The notes under the pieces are model-generated. The model did not search any database, was not told where the DNA came from, and saw only the letters and a program-made list of their open reading frames with translations. Source: CBDCUC01 sp965222485 (GTDB taxonomy: Bacteria > Pseudomonadota > Alphaproteobacteria > Rhizobiales > Hyphomicrobiaceae). Taken from it: DNA of 64,000 nucleotides. Made by a program: the position numbers and the translations under genes. This document shows positions 53,183 to 62,166 of this stretch, one piece after another (position 1 is the first letter of the stretch; every line of letters begins with the position of its first letter). The DNA lies in assembly GCA_965222485.1 (NCBI GenBank), contig CBDCUC010000030.1, positions 372,001 through 436,000 on the forward strand. Reading direction: 5' to 3'.

Positions 53183-54250
53183 ATGAGCCAGGAAACGCTG
53201 GACATGCTTTGGCAATATGGCATCTGGCTTGCCATCGTTGTGGGTTTCAGCCTGCTCTTGTTGGTGTCGCTTCTAGTGATCATTGCGTTCCTGTTGTTGA
53301 TGGATCGCAAGGTCTGGGCGGCTGTTCAGCTACGGCGTGGTCCGAATGTGGTGGGCCCATTTGGTCTCCTGCAATCATTTGCAGACTTTTTGAAGTTTGT
53401 TTTCAAGGAAGCAACCATTCCTGCCGGTGCTGACAAGGGTGTTTTCTTGTTGGCGCCGTTGGCGATGTCTACGCTGGCGCTAGCGGGCTGGGCCGTCATT
53501 CCCGTCAATGAGGACGGATGGGGACGCTGGGTGATCTCGGACCTGAATGTCGGTATCTTGTACATTCTTGCGATTTCATCACTGGGTGTTTACGGCATCA
53601 TCATGGGGGGATGGGCATCCAACTCGAAGTATCCGTTTATGGGTGCATTGCGCTCCGCGGCACAGATGGTGTCGTACGAAGTTTCGATCGGTCTCGTGAT
53701 CATTACCGTTCTGTTGTGTGCCGGCTCACTCAATCTGACGGAAATCGTCAATGCGCAGCGCGACGGGATCGGCTCGCGAATGGGCTTGCCGAATTCCATG
53801 ATGGATTGGTACTGGCTTCCCCTGTTTCCTATGTTTGTGGTGTTCTTCATCTCCGCGCTGGCGGAGACGAACCGTCCACCCTTCGACCTTCCCGAGGCGG
53901 AATCGGAGCTTGTGGCCGGGTTCATGGTTGAATACAGCTCGACACCCTATCTGCTGTTCATGCTCGGTGAATACGTGGCGATCGTGCTGATGTGCGCTTT
54001 GACCACGATCCTGTTCTTGGGGGGCTGGCTGCCTCCGATTGATGTCGCACCGTTCAACTGGGTACCCGGGATATTCTGGTTTATCGGCAAATGTGTCTTC
54101 GTTTTCTTCATGTTCGCCATGGTCAAGGCGATGGTCCCGCGCTATCGCTATGATCAGTTGATGCGCCTGGGTTGGAAGGTCTTCTTGCCGTTGTCGTTGG
54201 TGATGGTCGTGGTTGTCGCTGGTGTTCTGCAGTTCGGAGGTCTGAGTTGA
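53183..54250 (+). CDS. nuoH: NADH-quinone oxidoreductase subunit H
   Basis: This membrane subunit bridges the peripheral arm and forms much of the quinone entry channel. It has 355 residues with eight to nine helices. Conserved loops include RRGPNVVGPFGLLQSFADF (opening RRGPNVVGPFG) and the acidic AETNRPPFDLPEAESELVAG (opening AETNRPPFDLPE). Spacing to nuoI is 31 bp. No unusual features. Confidence 0.98.
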   Translation: MSQETLDMLWQYGIWLAIVVGFSLLLLVSLLVIIAFLLLMDRKVWAAVQLRRGPNVVGPFGLLQSFADFLKFVFKEATIPAGADKGVFLLAPLAMSTLALAGWAVIPVNEDGWGRWVISDLNVGILYILAISSLGVYGIIMGGWASNSKYPFMGALRSAAQMVSYEVSIGLVIITVLLCAGSLNLTEIVNAQRDGIGSRMGLPNSMMDWYWLPLFPMFVVFFISALAETNRPPFDLPEAESELVAGFMVEYSSTPYLLFMLGEYVAIVLMCALTTILFLGGWLPPIDVAPFNWVPGIFWFIGKCVFVFFMFAMVKAMVPRYRYDQLMRLGWKVFLPLSLVMVVVVAGVLQFGGLS

Positions 54251-54281
54251 GGATTGGGTCCCAGCAAGGGAAGACAAGCAG

Positions 54282-54770
54282 ATGAGTGTCGCACAGGGCA
54301 TAAAATCTCTGTTCCTGACGGAGTTCGTCTCGGCATTTTTTCTGACGATGCGCTACTTCTTCAAGAAGAAGGCAACGCTGAATTATCCGTTTGAGAAGGG
54401 CCCGCTCAGTCCCAGGTTTAGGGGTGAACATGCGCTGCGCCGCTATCCGAACGGCGAAGAGCGGTGTATTGCGTGCAAGCTGTGTGAAGCGATTTGCCCG
54501 GCCCAAGCCATCACAATCGAAGCGGGTCCGCGACGGAATGACGGTACGCGGCGTACGACAAGGTACGATATCGATATGACGAAGTGTATCTATTGCGGCT
54601 TGTGCCAAGAGGCCTGCCCGGTAGACGCAATCGTCGAGGGTCCAAATTTCGAGTTTGCAACGGAAACGCGCGAAGAGCTGTTTTATGACAAGGAGCGCCT
54701 GCTCGCCAATGGCGATCGCTGGGAGCGGGAGATCGCAAAGAACATTGAACTGGACGCCAAATACAGGTGA
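54282..54770 (+). CDS. nuoI: NADH-quinone oxidoreductase subunit I
   Basis: This is a 23-kDa-type subunit of 162 residues with two [4Fe-4S] clusters (N6a and N6b). Ligands lie in ERCIACKLCEAICPAQAI and KCIYCGLCQEACPVDAI. An amphipathic N-terminal region (about 9-35) anchors it to the membrane arm. GGAAGA precedes the ATG. The C-terminus may be overlapped by the start of the next small gene. Confidence 0.98.
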   Translation: MSVAQGIKSLFLTEFVSAFFLTMRYFFKKKATLNYPFEKGPLSPRFRGEHALRRYPNGEERCIACKLCEAICPAQAITIEAGPRRNDGTRRTTRYDIDMTKCIYCGLCQEACPVDAIVEGPNFEFATETREELFYDKERLLANGDRWEREIAKNIELDAKYR

Positions 54771-55086
54771 GGGCTGGGGGTCTCTTCTTGGTGTTCTAAC
54801 CGATGAGGAACTCGGACAGTACGCACAAGTGGCTACGGACCAGATTGCGCGCGAAGTGCGCTGGTGGTGGTTGCATGCTTTGATGGTGGTGAGCGCGGTG
54901 GCGCTTGCTGGTTGGGTTGGTATCAGGTGGTTCAGCGAAGGACTGGGGATAGAGCGCCTGGTTTATGGCATTGGGGCGGTTTTGTTTTTGGCCTACTGGC
55001 CTTATCGCAGCGCCAAGACAAAGCGGTTGTGGCGGGAACATCGTAATGCTGTCGAGGGCGAACTTGCCAGGCGCAAGGGGAGTTGA
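54745..55086 (+). CDS. Small hypothetical membrane protein between nuoI and nuoJ
   Basis: This is a protein of about 113 residues or fewer with two hydrophobic helices (WWWLHALMVVSAVALAGW and LVYGIGAVLFLAYWPY) and a basic C-terminus rich in Arg and Lys. The start is uncertain: TTG at 54745 overlaps the nuoI end by 26 bases, and GTG at 54829 is the other candidate. Neither has a strong ribosome site. The family is not recognised. Its position inside the membrane-arm genes suggests an accessory protein of complex I, though this is only inferred from context. Confidence 0.5.
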   Translation: MNWTPNTGEGWGSLLGVLTDEELGQYAQVATDQIAREVRWWWLHALMVVSAVALAGWVGIRWFSEGLGIERLVYGIGAVLFLAYWPYRSAKTKRLWREHRNAVEGELARRKGS

Positions 55087-55113
55087 GATTGGGACGAAGG
55101 GACAGCGCCTGAA

Positions 55114-55758
55114 ATGGCTTTGACAGCGATCTTCTTTTATCTTTTTGCCGTGCTGTGTGTCGGTTCGGCGGCGACGGTTATTATCGCGCGCAATCCGGTG
55201 CATGCCGTTTTGTTTCTCATTCTGGCGTTCTTTAACGCGGCCGGACTGTTCATTCTATTGGGCGCTGAGTTTTTGGCGATGCTGCTGGTGATCGTCTACG
55301 TAGGTGCCGTCGCGGTGCTGTTCCTGTTCGTCGTGATGATGCTTGATGTGGACTTTGCGGAGCTGCGCGGCGGATTTGTCAAGAACGCGCCCGCGGGACT
55401 TCTGGTCGCCGGAATTGTCGTGGTGGAACTCGTATCGCTCTATATGTTCCGGGGCTTCAGTGTTGGTACCGGGGATGTGCGTGCGGTGGCGCTGCCGACG
55501 AGCGGGTCAGGATTATCAAATATCGAGGCGCTGGGCCGCGTGCTCTACACCAAGTACATCTACTTCTTCCAAGGTGCGGGGCTCATACTGTTGGTGGCGA
55601 TGGTGGGTGCGATCGTTTTGACGCTGCACCACAAGGTGGGTGTCAGACGCCAATCGATCTCAGAACAGGTTGCCCGTAGACCTGCCACCTCGGTGGAAGT
55701 GATGCAGGTGGCGTCCGGCAGTGCAATTCTGCCCTCACAAGACGAGCAGGGGGGGTGA
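55114..55758 (+). CDS. nuoJ: NADH-quinone oxidoreductase subunit J
   Basis: This is a 214-residue membrane subunit with five helices. Conserved GAEFLAMLLVIVYVGAVAVLFLFVVMML (opening GAEFLAMLLVIVYVGA) contains the flexible helix with its pi-bulge that couples the quinone and proton channels. A 50-residue polar C-terminal tail after the last helix is typical of the alphaproteobacterial version. Next comes nuoK after 40 bp. Confidence 0.97.
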   Translation: MALTAIFFYLFAVLCVGSAATVIIARNPVHAVLFLILAFFNAAGLFILLGAEFLAMLLVIVYVGAVAVLFLFVVMMLDVDFAELRGGFVKNAPAGLLVAGIVVVELVSLYMFRGFSVGTGDVRAVALPTSGSGLSNIEALGRVLYTKYIYFFQGAGLILLVAMVGAIVLTLHHKVGVRRQSISEQVARRPATSVEVMQVASGSAILPSQDEQGG

Positions 55759-55798
55759 GCGCTCCTTACGGCGGTGGCTCAAGGTCAAGAGGGACATC

Positions 55799-56119
55799 AT
55801 GGAAATCGGGATCGGGCATTATCTGACTGTTGCCGCGTGTTTGTTCACGATCGGTATTCTCGGCATTTTCTTGAACCGCAAGAACGTGATCGTCATCCTG
55901 ATGTCGATTGAGCTCATGCTGCTGGCGGTCAATATCAACCTTGTGGCGTTTTCATCCGCTCCGCCTATTGGTCTAGGTGAGCTATCGGGGCAGGTGTTCG
56001 CGCTGTTCGTGCTGACCGTGGCAGCCGCGGAGGCGGCGATAGGTCTTGCCATCGTGGTCGTCTACTACCGCAACCGTGGGTCTATCGCGGTTGAGGATAT
56101 CAATATGATGAAGGGCTAA
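55799..56119 (+). CDS. nuoK: NADH-quinone oxidoreductase subunit K
   Basis: This is a 106-residue subunit of three helices homologous to MrpC. Two conserved membrane glutamates, in MSIELMLLAVNI and VAAAEAAIGLAIVV, are proton-path residues. ATG at 55799 has GAGGG upstream; the frame is open upstream to 55721 but this overlaps nuoJ and is not used. Normal length for the family. Confidence 0.97.
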   Translation: MEIGIGHYLTVAACLFTIGILGIFLNRKNVIVILMSIELMLLAVNINLVAFSSAPPIGLGELSGQVFALFVLTVAAAEAAIGLAIVVVYYRNRGSIAVEDINMMKG

Positions 56120-56265
56120 GTCGTGTCGCGAATGGGAACCAGGGGACCTGTCGTTTCCATTGTGGAAACTGTTCGTCCTGATTTGCGCCAACGCGCGCGA
56201 TCGGGCTATGCATCTCGCGCGACCGGGGTCGATAGCGGCGGCCGGGTGGAAGATTTGGAACTGTC

Positions 56266-58212
56266 ATGATCTATATCGCAATTCTCTTTCTGCCATTGGC
56301 AGGCGCTGTGATCGCGGGGTTGTTTGGACGTTTGATTGGTCCGCGACCGTCAGAGGTTATTACCTCCGGACTGGTGCTGATCGGCGCGGTGCTGTCGTGG
56401 ATAGTGTTCGTGCGCGTGGGGTTCGACGGCGAAACAGCGCGCGTGCCGATCGCACGGTGGGTCACATCGGGTGAGCTCGATGTCACTTGGAGTTTGCGGA
56501 TCGATACGCTTACGGCGGTGATGCTTGTCGTGGTCAACACCGTGTCGTCGCTGGTGCACGTCTATTCGATTGGCTATATGCACGACGATGACAGCCGTCC
56601 GCGGTTCTTTTGTTATTTGTCACTGTTCACGTTCGCCATGTTGTCGCTGGTGACGAGCGATAATCTTCTACAGATGTTCTTCGGCTGGGAAGGTGTCGGG
56701 CTTGCTTCCTACCTGCTCATTGGTTTTTGGTACAAGAAGCCTGAAGCGAATGCTGCCGCCATCAAAGCATTCATTGTCAACCGAGTGGGTGACTTTGGTT
56801 TTGCGCTCGGTATTTTCGGCCTGTTCTTTGTGTTCAAGACGATCAATCTGGACGCTGTTTTTGATGCAGCGAGCGGCGCGGTCGATCATCACTTTACGTG
56901 GTTTGGCTATCAGGTACCGACGCTGACGACGCTGTGTCTGCTGTTGTTTATGGGTGCCATGGGCAAGTCCGCCCAGTTCCTGCTGCACACCTGGTTGCCG
57001 GATGCGATGGAAGGCCCGACACCGGTTTCGGCACTGATCCACGCCGCAACGATGGTGACGGCGGGTGTATTCATGGTGGCTCGATTGTCACCGCTGTTTG
57101 AGTTGTCGCCCGTCGCGCTTGAAGTGGTCGTCGCCGTTGGAGCGATTACGGCTTTCTTTGCCGCAACAGTGGGCCTCGTCCAGAACGATATTAAACGTGT
57201 GATTGCCTATTCGACTTGTTCGCAGCTTGGCTACATGTTTGTGGCGTTGGGTGTCGGTGCTTATGGCGTCGGCATTTTTCACCTGTTTACGCATGCGTTT
57301 TTCAAGGCCCTGCTGTTCTTAGGCGCGGGCTCAGTTATCCATGCCATGCATCATGAGCAGGACATGCGCAATATGGGTGGCCTGCGCAGCAAGATTCCTG
57401 TGACGTGGGCCTTGATGTTGATTGGAACGTTGGCGTTGACGGGCGTTGGCATTCCACATCTTGTCGGCTTTTCCGGGTTCCATTCCAAGGATGCGATCGT
57501 GGAGGCGGCATTTGCCGGGCATTCGCCGCACAATTATGCGTTCTGGCTTCTTGTCGTGGCAGCACTTATGACGTCGTTTTACTCGTGGCGGCTCATGTTC
57601 ATGACGTTCCACGGCAAGACGCGTGCAGAACCGGAAGCATTCAAGCATGCGCATGAGAGCCCGCAGGTGATGCTCATACCGCTCTACGTGCTCGCGCTGG
57701 GTTCGGTTGTCGCGGGTGCTCTCTTTGCGCCCTACTTCATCGGGCATGGCTACAAAGAGTTCTGGGGCAGCTCACTTTTTGAGGGTAGTGCCAACCACAT
57801 TATGCACGATATGCACGAAGTTCCCGAATGGGTGAGATGGGGACCGACGTCGGCAATGATCATCGGGTTCGCTCTGGCCTGGCTATTCTACATCAAGGCG
57901 CCTTCGCTGCCTGACGCCATGGCTCGCGCATTCCGGCCGCTCTACCTGTTCCTGCTTAACAAGTGGTACTTCGACGAACTCTACGATGCGATCTTCGTTC
58001 GCCCAGCGATGGCACTTGGCCGCGCCTTTTGGAAGAAGGGCGATGGTGCCGTTATCGATGGAACCATCGATGGTGTGGCAAGCGGTGTGGGATGGGCGAC
58101 GAGTAAAATCGTGCGGCTTCAAACAGGATACGTTTATCACTATGGATTTGCGATGCTCATTGGGCTTGCTCTGCTGCTGACCTACTTCATGTTAGCGGGA
58201 GGAGCAGGCTGA
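56266..58212 (+). CDS. nuoL: NADH-quinone oxidoreductase subunit L
   Basis: This is the distal antiporter-like proton pump of complex I, 648 residues with about 16 helices and the long lateral helix at the C-terminal end. Conserved elements are FFGWEGVGLASYLLIGFWY (opening FFGWEGVGLASY), the lysine-containing LLHTWLPDAMEGPTPVSALIHAATMV (opening LLHTWLPDAMEG) and QNDIKRVIAYSTCSQLGYM (opening QNDIKRVIAYST). It ends with an ATGA overlap with nuoM. Complete. Confidence 0.98.
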   Translation: MIYIAILFLPLAGAVIAGLFGRLIGPRPSEVITSGLVLIGAVLSWIVFVRVGFDGETARVPIARWVTSGELDVTWSLRIDTLTAVMLVVVNTVSSLVHVYSIGYMHDDDSRPRFFCYLSLFTFAMLSLVTSDNLLQMFFGWEGVGLASYLLIGFWYKKPEANAAAIKAFIVNRVGDFGFALGIFGLFFVFKTINLDAVFDAASGAVDHHFTWFGYQVPTLTTLCLLLFMGAMGKSAQFLLHTWLPDAMEGPTPVSALIHAATMVTAGVFMVARLSPLFELSPVALEVVVAVGAITAFFAATVGLVQNDIKRVIAYSTCSQLGYMFVALGVGAYGVGIFHLFTHAFFKALLFLGAGSVIHAMHHEQDMRNMGGLRSKIPVTWALMLIGTLALTGVGIPHLVGFSGFHSKDAIVEAAFAGHSPHNYAFWLLVVAALMTSFYSWRLMFMTFHGKTRAEPEAFKHAHESPQVMLIPLYVLALGSVVAGALFAPYFIGHGYKEFWGSSLFEGSANHIMHDMHEVPEWVRWGPTSAMIIGFALAWLFYIKAPSLPDAMARAFRPLYLFLLNKWYFDELYDAIFVRPAMALGRAFWKKGDGAVIDGTIDGVASGVGWATSKIVRLQTGYVYHYGFAMLIGLALLLTYFMLAGGAG

Positions 58213-59711
58213 TGATGTTTGCTGATGCACCCTTCTTGTCGATCGTGACGTTTCTGCCAATCGCCGGCGTTATCGCGATTGCTAGCCTCAATGCAGAGGC
58301 CAAGGGGAACGCACGTTGGATTGCGCTCTATACGACGGTGTTCACATTCGGCGCGTCGCTGCTCATTTGGATCAATTTCGATCCATCGACGGCAGAGTTC
58401 CAATTTGTCGAGGACTACGCTTGGCTCGGGACCATCCGTTACAAGATGGGTGTCGACGGCATTTCGATGCTGTTCGTCATTCTGACGACGTTCCTGATGC
58501 CGCTGTGCATCCTGGCAAGCTGGGAAAGCATCCAGGACCGGGTCAAGGAATACATGATCGCATTCCTGGTGCTGGAGACGTTCATGATCGGCGTGTTCTG
58601 CGCGCTTGATCTGGTGTTGTTTTATGTCTTCTTCGAAGCCGGCCTTATTCCGATGTTCCTGATCATCGGTGTGTGGGGTGGAAAACGGCGTGTCTACGCA
58701 AGCTTCAAGTTTTTCCTCTATACGCTTTTGGGCTCGGTGCTGATGCTGTTGGCCATGCTTGCGATGTGGTGGCATGCCGGCACGACGGATATTCCGACAT
58801 TGATGACGGCCGGGTTCCCGCCTGAAATGCAGTGGTGGTTGTGGCTGGCATTTTTCGCATCTTTCGCGGTTAAGATGCCAATGTGGCCAGTGCATACCTG
58901 GTTGCCGGATGCACACGTGGAAGCGCCAACGGCGGGATCGGTCATTCTTGCCGGGATCCTGTTGAAGATGGGCGGTTACGGCTTCTTGCGGTTCTCCGTG
59001 CCGATGTTCCCGCTGGCCAGCCAGGAATTTGCGACCTTCGTGTTTGTTCTGTCCGTGGTTGCGATCGTCTATACATCTCTTGTTGCGTTGGCACAGGAGG
59101 ATGTGAAGAAGCTTATTGCGTATTCCTCGGTGGCGCATATGGGCTTTGTCACGATGGGTATTTTCACCTTTACCGCGCAGGGCTTCGACGGTGCTATCTT
59201 CCAAATGCTCTCGCACGGGCTTGTATCGGCTGCATTATTCCTGTGCGTTGGCGTCATTTACGACCGTATGCATACGCGTGAGATTGCCGCCTTCGGTGGC
59301 ATCGTTGAGCGCATGCCGATCTTTGCGGTCTGCTTTATGGTGTTCACGCTTGCTAATGTCGGACTGCCAGGAACGTCTGGGTTTGTCGGTGAGTTCCTGA
59401 GCCTCGTTGGTGCCTTCCAGGTCAATCGCGCCGTGGCGACGCTGGCGACGCTTGGTGTCATTTTGTCGGCGGCCTATGCGCTTTACCTTTATCGCAGGGT
59501 CATCTTCGGTGTGTTGGAGAAACCTGCGTTGATGGCGCTTAAGGATATGAATGCCAGGGAGATCGTGGTTATGGCGCCCTTGGTGATCCTGGTCATCTTT
59601 TTTGGGTTTTATCCAGCGCCTCTTCTGGATGTTATGGCTGTGTCGGTTCAAAAACTTGTCGGTGACTATCAGACGGCCGTGTCGCAAGCGGCTGCTATGG
59701 CGGCCAATTAG
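58212..59711 (+). CDS. nuoM: NADH-quinone oxidoreductase subunit M
   Basis: This is a proton-pumping antiporter-like subunit of 499 residues with about 14 helices. Conserved features are FFEAGLIPMFLIIGVWGG, VKMPMWPVHTWLPDAHVEAP (opening VKMPMWPVHTWLPD) and AQEDVKKLIAYSSVAHMGF (opening AQEDVKKLIAYSS). Start ATG at 58212 overlaps the nuoL stop by one base; ATG at 58215 is equivalent. Length is typical. Confidence 0.98.
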   Translation: MMFADAPFLSIVTFLPIAGVIAIASLNAEAKGNARWIALYTTVFTFGASLLIWINFDPSTAEFQFVEDYAWLGTIRYKMGVDGISMLFVILTTFLMPLCILASWESIQDRVKEYMIAFLVLETFMIGVFCALDLVLFYVFFEAGLIPMFLIIGVWGGKRRVYASFKFFLYTLLGSVLMLLAMLAMWWHAGTTDIPTLMTAGFPPEMQWWLWLAFFASFAVKMPMWPVHTWLPDAHVEAPTAGSVILAGILLKMGGYGFLRFSVPMFPLASQEFATFVFVLSVVAIVYTSLVALAQEDVKKLIAYSSVAHMGFVTMGIFTFTAQGFDGAIFQMLSHGLVSAALFLCVGVIYDRMHTREIAAFGGIVERMPIFAVCFMVFTLANVGLPGTSGFVGEFLSLVGAFQVNRAVATLATLGVILSAAYALYLYRRVIFGVLEKPALMALKDMNAREIVVMAPLVILVIFFGFYPAPLLDVMAVSVQKLVGDYQTAVSQAAAMAAN

Positions 59712-59732
59712 AACGAAGGGTTTTGAGAAGAG

Positions 59733-61181
59733 ATGCCCAGTCTTGCCAGTCTGGCCCCGATCTATCCAGAACTGCTGTTAGCAGTCGGTGCCATGGTTCT
59801 GTTGATGTACGGCGCCTTCAATGATGAGAATGAGCGTCAGTCGGAGGCCGTCGGTTGGCTCAGTGTCCTGCTTTTGGCTGCGGCAGCCGTGCTGATCGCG
59901 ATGCAGCCGGCCGGTACGCAGCGCCTGTTTGACGACAGCTTTGTCGTGGACACGTTTGCGCGCTTCATGAAACTTCTCGTGTTGGCGGGAACGGCGTTTG
60001 CGCTTCTTTTGTCTGCCGACTATTTCCGGGACATCAAGCTGTTCAAATTCGAGTACCCGGTGCTGGTGCTCCTGTCGGCCGTCGGCATGATGATGATGGT
60101 TTCGGCCAACGATCTCATTGCGCTTTATCTTGGCTTAGAGCTGCAGAGTCTTTCGCTCTATGTGCTGGCTGCGATCCGTCGTGACTCTCTTCGTTCAAGC
60201 GAGGCGGGCCTGAAGTATTTTGTTTTGGGGGCGCTGTCCTCAGGCATGCTGCTCTACGGCGCGTCACTGATCTACGGCTTTACCGGATCGACTAGTTTTT
60301 CGGTCATCGCGACGCTTAGCCAAGAGGCCGGGATCTCCTCCAACATTGGCCTTACGGTGGGGCTTGTGTTTCTCTTGGTCGGCCTTGCATTCAAAATATC
60401 GGCCGTGCCTTTCCATATGTGGACCCCGGACGTCTATGAAGGTGCGCCGACACCGGTGACCGCTTTTTTTGCCGCGGCGCCGAAAATGGCCGCGATGGCA
60501 TTGTTGATCCGGGTCGTCGGCGGCGCGTTCCAGGGACTTGAGCCGCAATGGCAGCAAGTCGTCGTGTTCATGTCCATCGCCTCGATGCTTTTGGGTGCCT
60601 TTGCGGCGATCGGGCAGACGAACATCAAGCGGCTGATGGCCTATTCATCAATCGGTCACATCGGTTTTGCGCTTGTCGGACTTGCTGCGGGTACGCAAGA
60701 AGGTGCGCAAGGCGTCCTGGTTTATCTCGCCATCTACCTCATTATGACGCTGGGTGCTTTCGCCTGCATTCTCTCAATGCGCCGGGCCGATGGCATGGTG
60801 GAGGACATCGAGGAGCTTTCCGGGTTGGCAACCACGAATCTGCCGATGGCATTCGCGCTAGCGATGTTCATGTTCTCCATGGCAGGTATTCCGCCGCTTG
60901 CAGGCTTTTTTGCCAAGTTTTATGTGTTCGCCGCGGCCGTGAAAGAGGGGCTTTATGCCTTGGCAGTTATCGGCGTCTTGGCGAGCGTGGTCGCGGCCTA
61001 CTACTACTTGCGGATCGTCAAGATCATGTTCTTTGACGATGCGAAGGAACGGTTTTTGGCGGTGCGGGGACGGGCTGGACTGGTAATGGTGCTTGCGAGC
61101 CTTCTTGTCATCGGCTTGTCGATCGTGCCAGCGCCATTGGTGGATGCTGCAGGGGCTGCGGCCAAGTCTCTTAGATTCTAA
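59733..61181 (+). CDS. nuoN: NADH-quinone oxidoreductase subunit N
   Basis: This is the third antiporter-like subunit, 482 residues, next to NuoK. Conserved segments are YLGLELQSLSLYVLAA, FKISAVPFHMWTPDVYEGAP (opening FKISAVPFHMWTPD) and QTNIKRLMAYSSIGHIGFAL (opening QTNIKRLMAYSS). GAGAAGAG precedes the ATG. It closes the nuo series and is followed by birA after 12 bp, as in other Hyphomicrobiales. Confidence 0.98.
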   Translation: MPSLASLAPIYPELLLAVGAMVLLMYGAFNDENERQSEAVGWLSVLLLAAAAVLIAMQPAGTQRLFDDSFVVDTFARFMKLLVLAGTAFALLLSADYFRDIKLFKFEYPVLVLLSAVGMMMMVSANDLIALYLGLELQSLSLYVLAAIRRDSLRSSEAGLKYFVLGALSSGMLLYGASLIYGFTGSTSFSVIATLSQEAGISSNIGLTVGLVFLLVGLAFKISAVPFHMWTPDVYEGAPTPVTAFFAAAPKMAAMALLIRVVGGAFQGLEPQWQQVVVFMSIASMLLGAFAAIGQTNIKRLMAYSSIGHIGFALVGLAAGTQEGAQGVLVYLAIYLIMTLGAFACILSMRRADGMVEDIEELSGLATTNLPMAFALAMFMFSMAGIPPLAGFFAKFYVFAAAVKEGLYALAVIGVLASVVAAYYYLRIVKIMFFDDAKERFLAVRGRAGLVMVLASLLVIGLSIVPAPLVDAAGAAAKSLRF

Positions 61182-61193
61182 GAAGGCCGTGCG

Positions 61194-61994
61194 ATGCCGG
61201 ATTTCACCCAACGGCTGAGCAATGGTGTCCGTGTCTACTATCTTGAGGAAACAGGCTCGACCAATTCGGACGCGCTGGAGTTGGCGCGCCACGGCGAATC
61301 CGGGCCGCTTTGGGTGTTGGCGAAGCGGCAGACAAAGGGCCGGGGACGCAGCGGCCGACAGTGGCAATCTGCAAACAGCAAAAACCTCTACGCGACTTTT
61401 CTGACGACACTGACGTGTCCGGCCGATGTTGCTGCGCAGCTGGCGCTGGTGGCAGGAGTTGCGGTGGCTGAATCTGCATTGCACTTCGGCGGGGAGAAAT
61501 TCGTTGGCACAGACGATGTACTCACTGTCAAATGGCCCAATGATCTGCTCGTGGGCCGCCGCAAATTGGCGGGGGTCTTGATTGAATCCACGGTGTCGCA
61601 ATCGTCCGGTGATTTGAGCGTTGCCATGGGATTTGGAGTCAACACGTCTGAAGCGCCGTCTGAGTTAAAGGAGACGGCGGTCAGCTTGGCTGATATGGGC
61701 GTCGTTGTTGAAGATTGGACGTTCCTGGATCGTCTGGCTTGCGATGTGGCGCGGTGGCTTGAGGTCTGGGATCAGGGTAACGATTTTGCGAGCGTGCGTA
61801 TGCGATGGCTTGACCTTGCCTGCGCGATTGGCGAACCAATTCGTGTGCATGGCGTGGATGGCGTTGTTACAGGTCGCTTTGGGGGGCTTGATGAGACCGG
61901 TGCGTTGAAGCTTGTTGAGGGGGATGGAAACATCCGCGTCATTCGGCATGGGGATGTGGCGTTCGTTGACGGTTGGACTATAAAGGACGGATGA
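61194..61994 (+). CDS. birA: Biotin-[acetyl-CoA-carboxylase] ligase
   Basis: BirA attaches biotin to the carboxyl-carrier protein of acetyl-CoA carboxylase using ATP. The 266-residue protein has the ligase core only: TGSTNSDALELAR, the biotinyl-AMP loop GRGRSGRQWQS and KWPNDLLVGRRKLAGVLIES (opening KWPNDLLVGRRK). There is no N-terminal helix-turn-helix, so it cannot act as a biotin repressor, unlike E. coli BirA. Twelve bp after nuoN, it is probably read through from the operon. Confidence 0.95.
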   Translation: MPDFTQRLSNGVRVYYLEETGSTNSDALELARHGESGPLWVLAKRQTKGRGRSGRQWQSANSKNLYATFLTTLTCPADVAAQLALVAGVAVAESALHFGGEKFVGTDDVLTVKWPNDLLVGRRKLAGVLIESTVSQSSGDLSVAMGFGVNTSEAPSELKETAVSLADMGVVVEDWTFLDRLACDVARWLEVWDQGNDFASVRMRWLDLACAIGEPIRVHGVDGVVTGRFGGLDETGALKLVEGDGNIRVIRHGDVAFVDGWTIKDG

Positions 61995-62166
61995 TGCGTA
62001 GGCCGCCGGCCGTTGGCTGTAGGTCTAGCAACGTCTTTTTGCGGGTTAATGCGTATAGCCATTATGGTCAGCCCCGCTGATGCATATGAATAACGGGGCG
62101 CGGATCGCAGTGAGGGTGGGAGCCAGACTCTTGTGATCGCTTTGCCTGAAAGCGAGATGACAGGGT

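Noticed and set aside
58182..59216. 344-codon minus-strand frame
   Set aside because: It is the reverse-strand shadow of nuoM, His/Arg/Gln-rich with no family resemblance.
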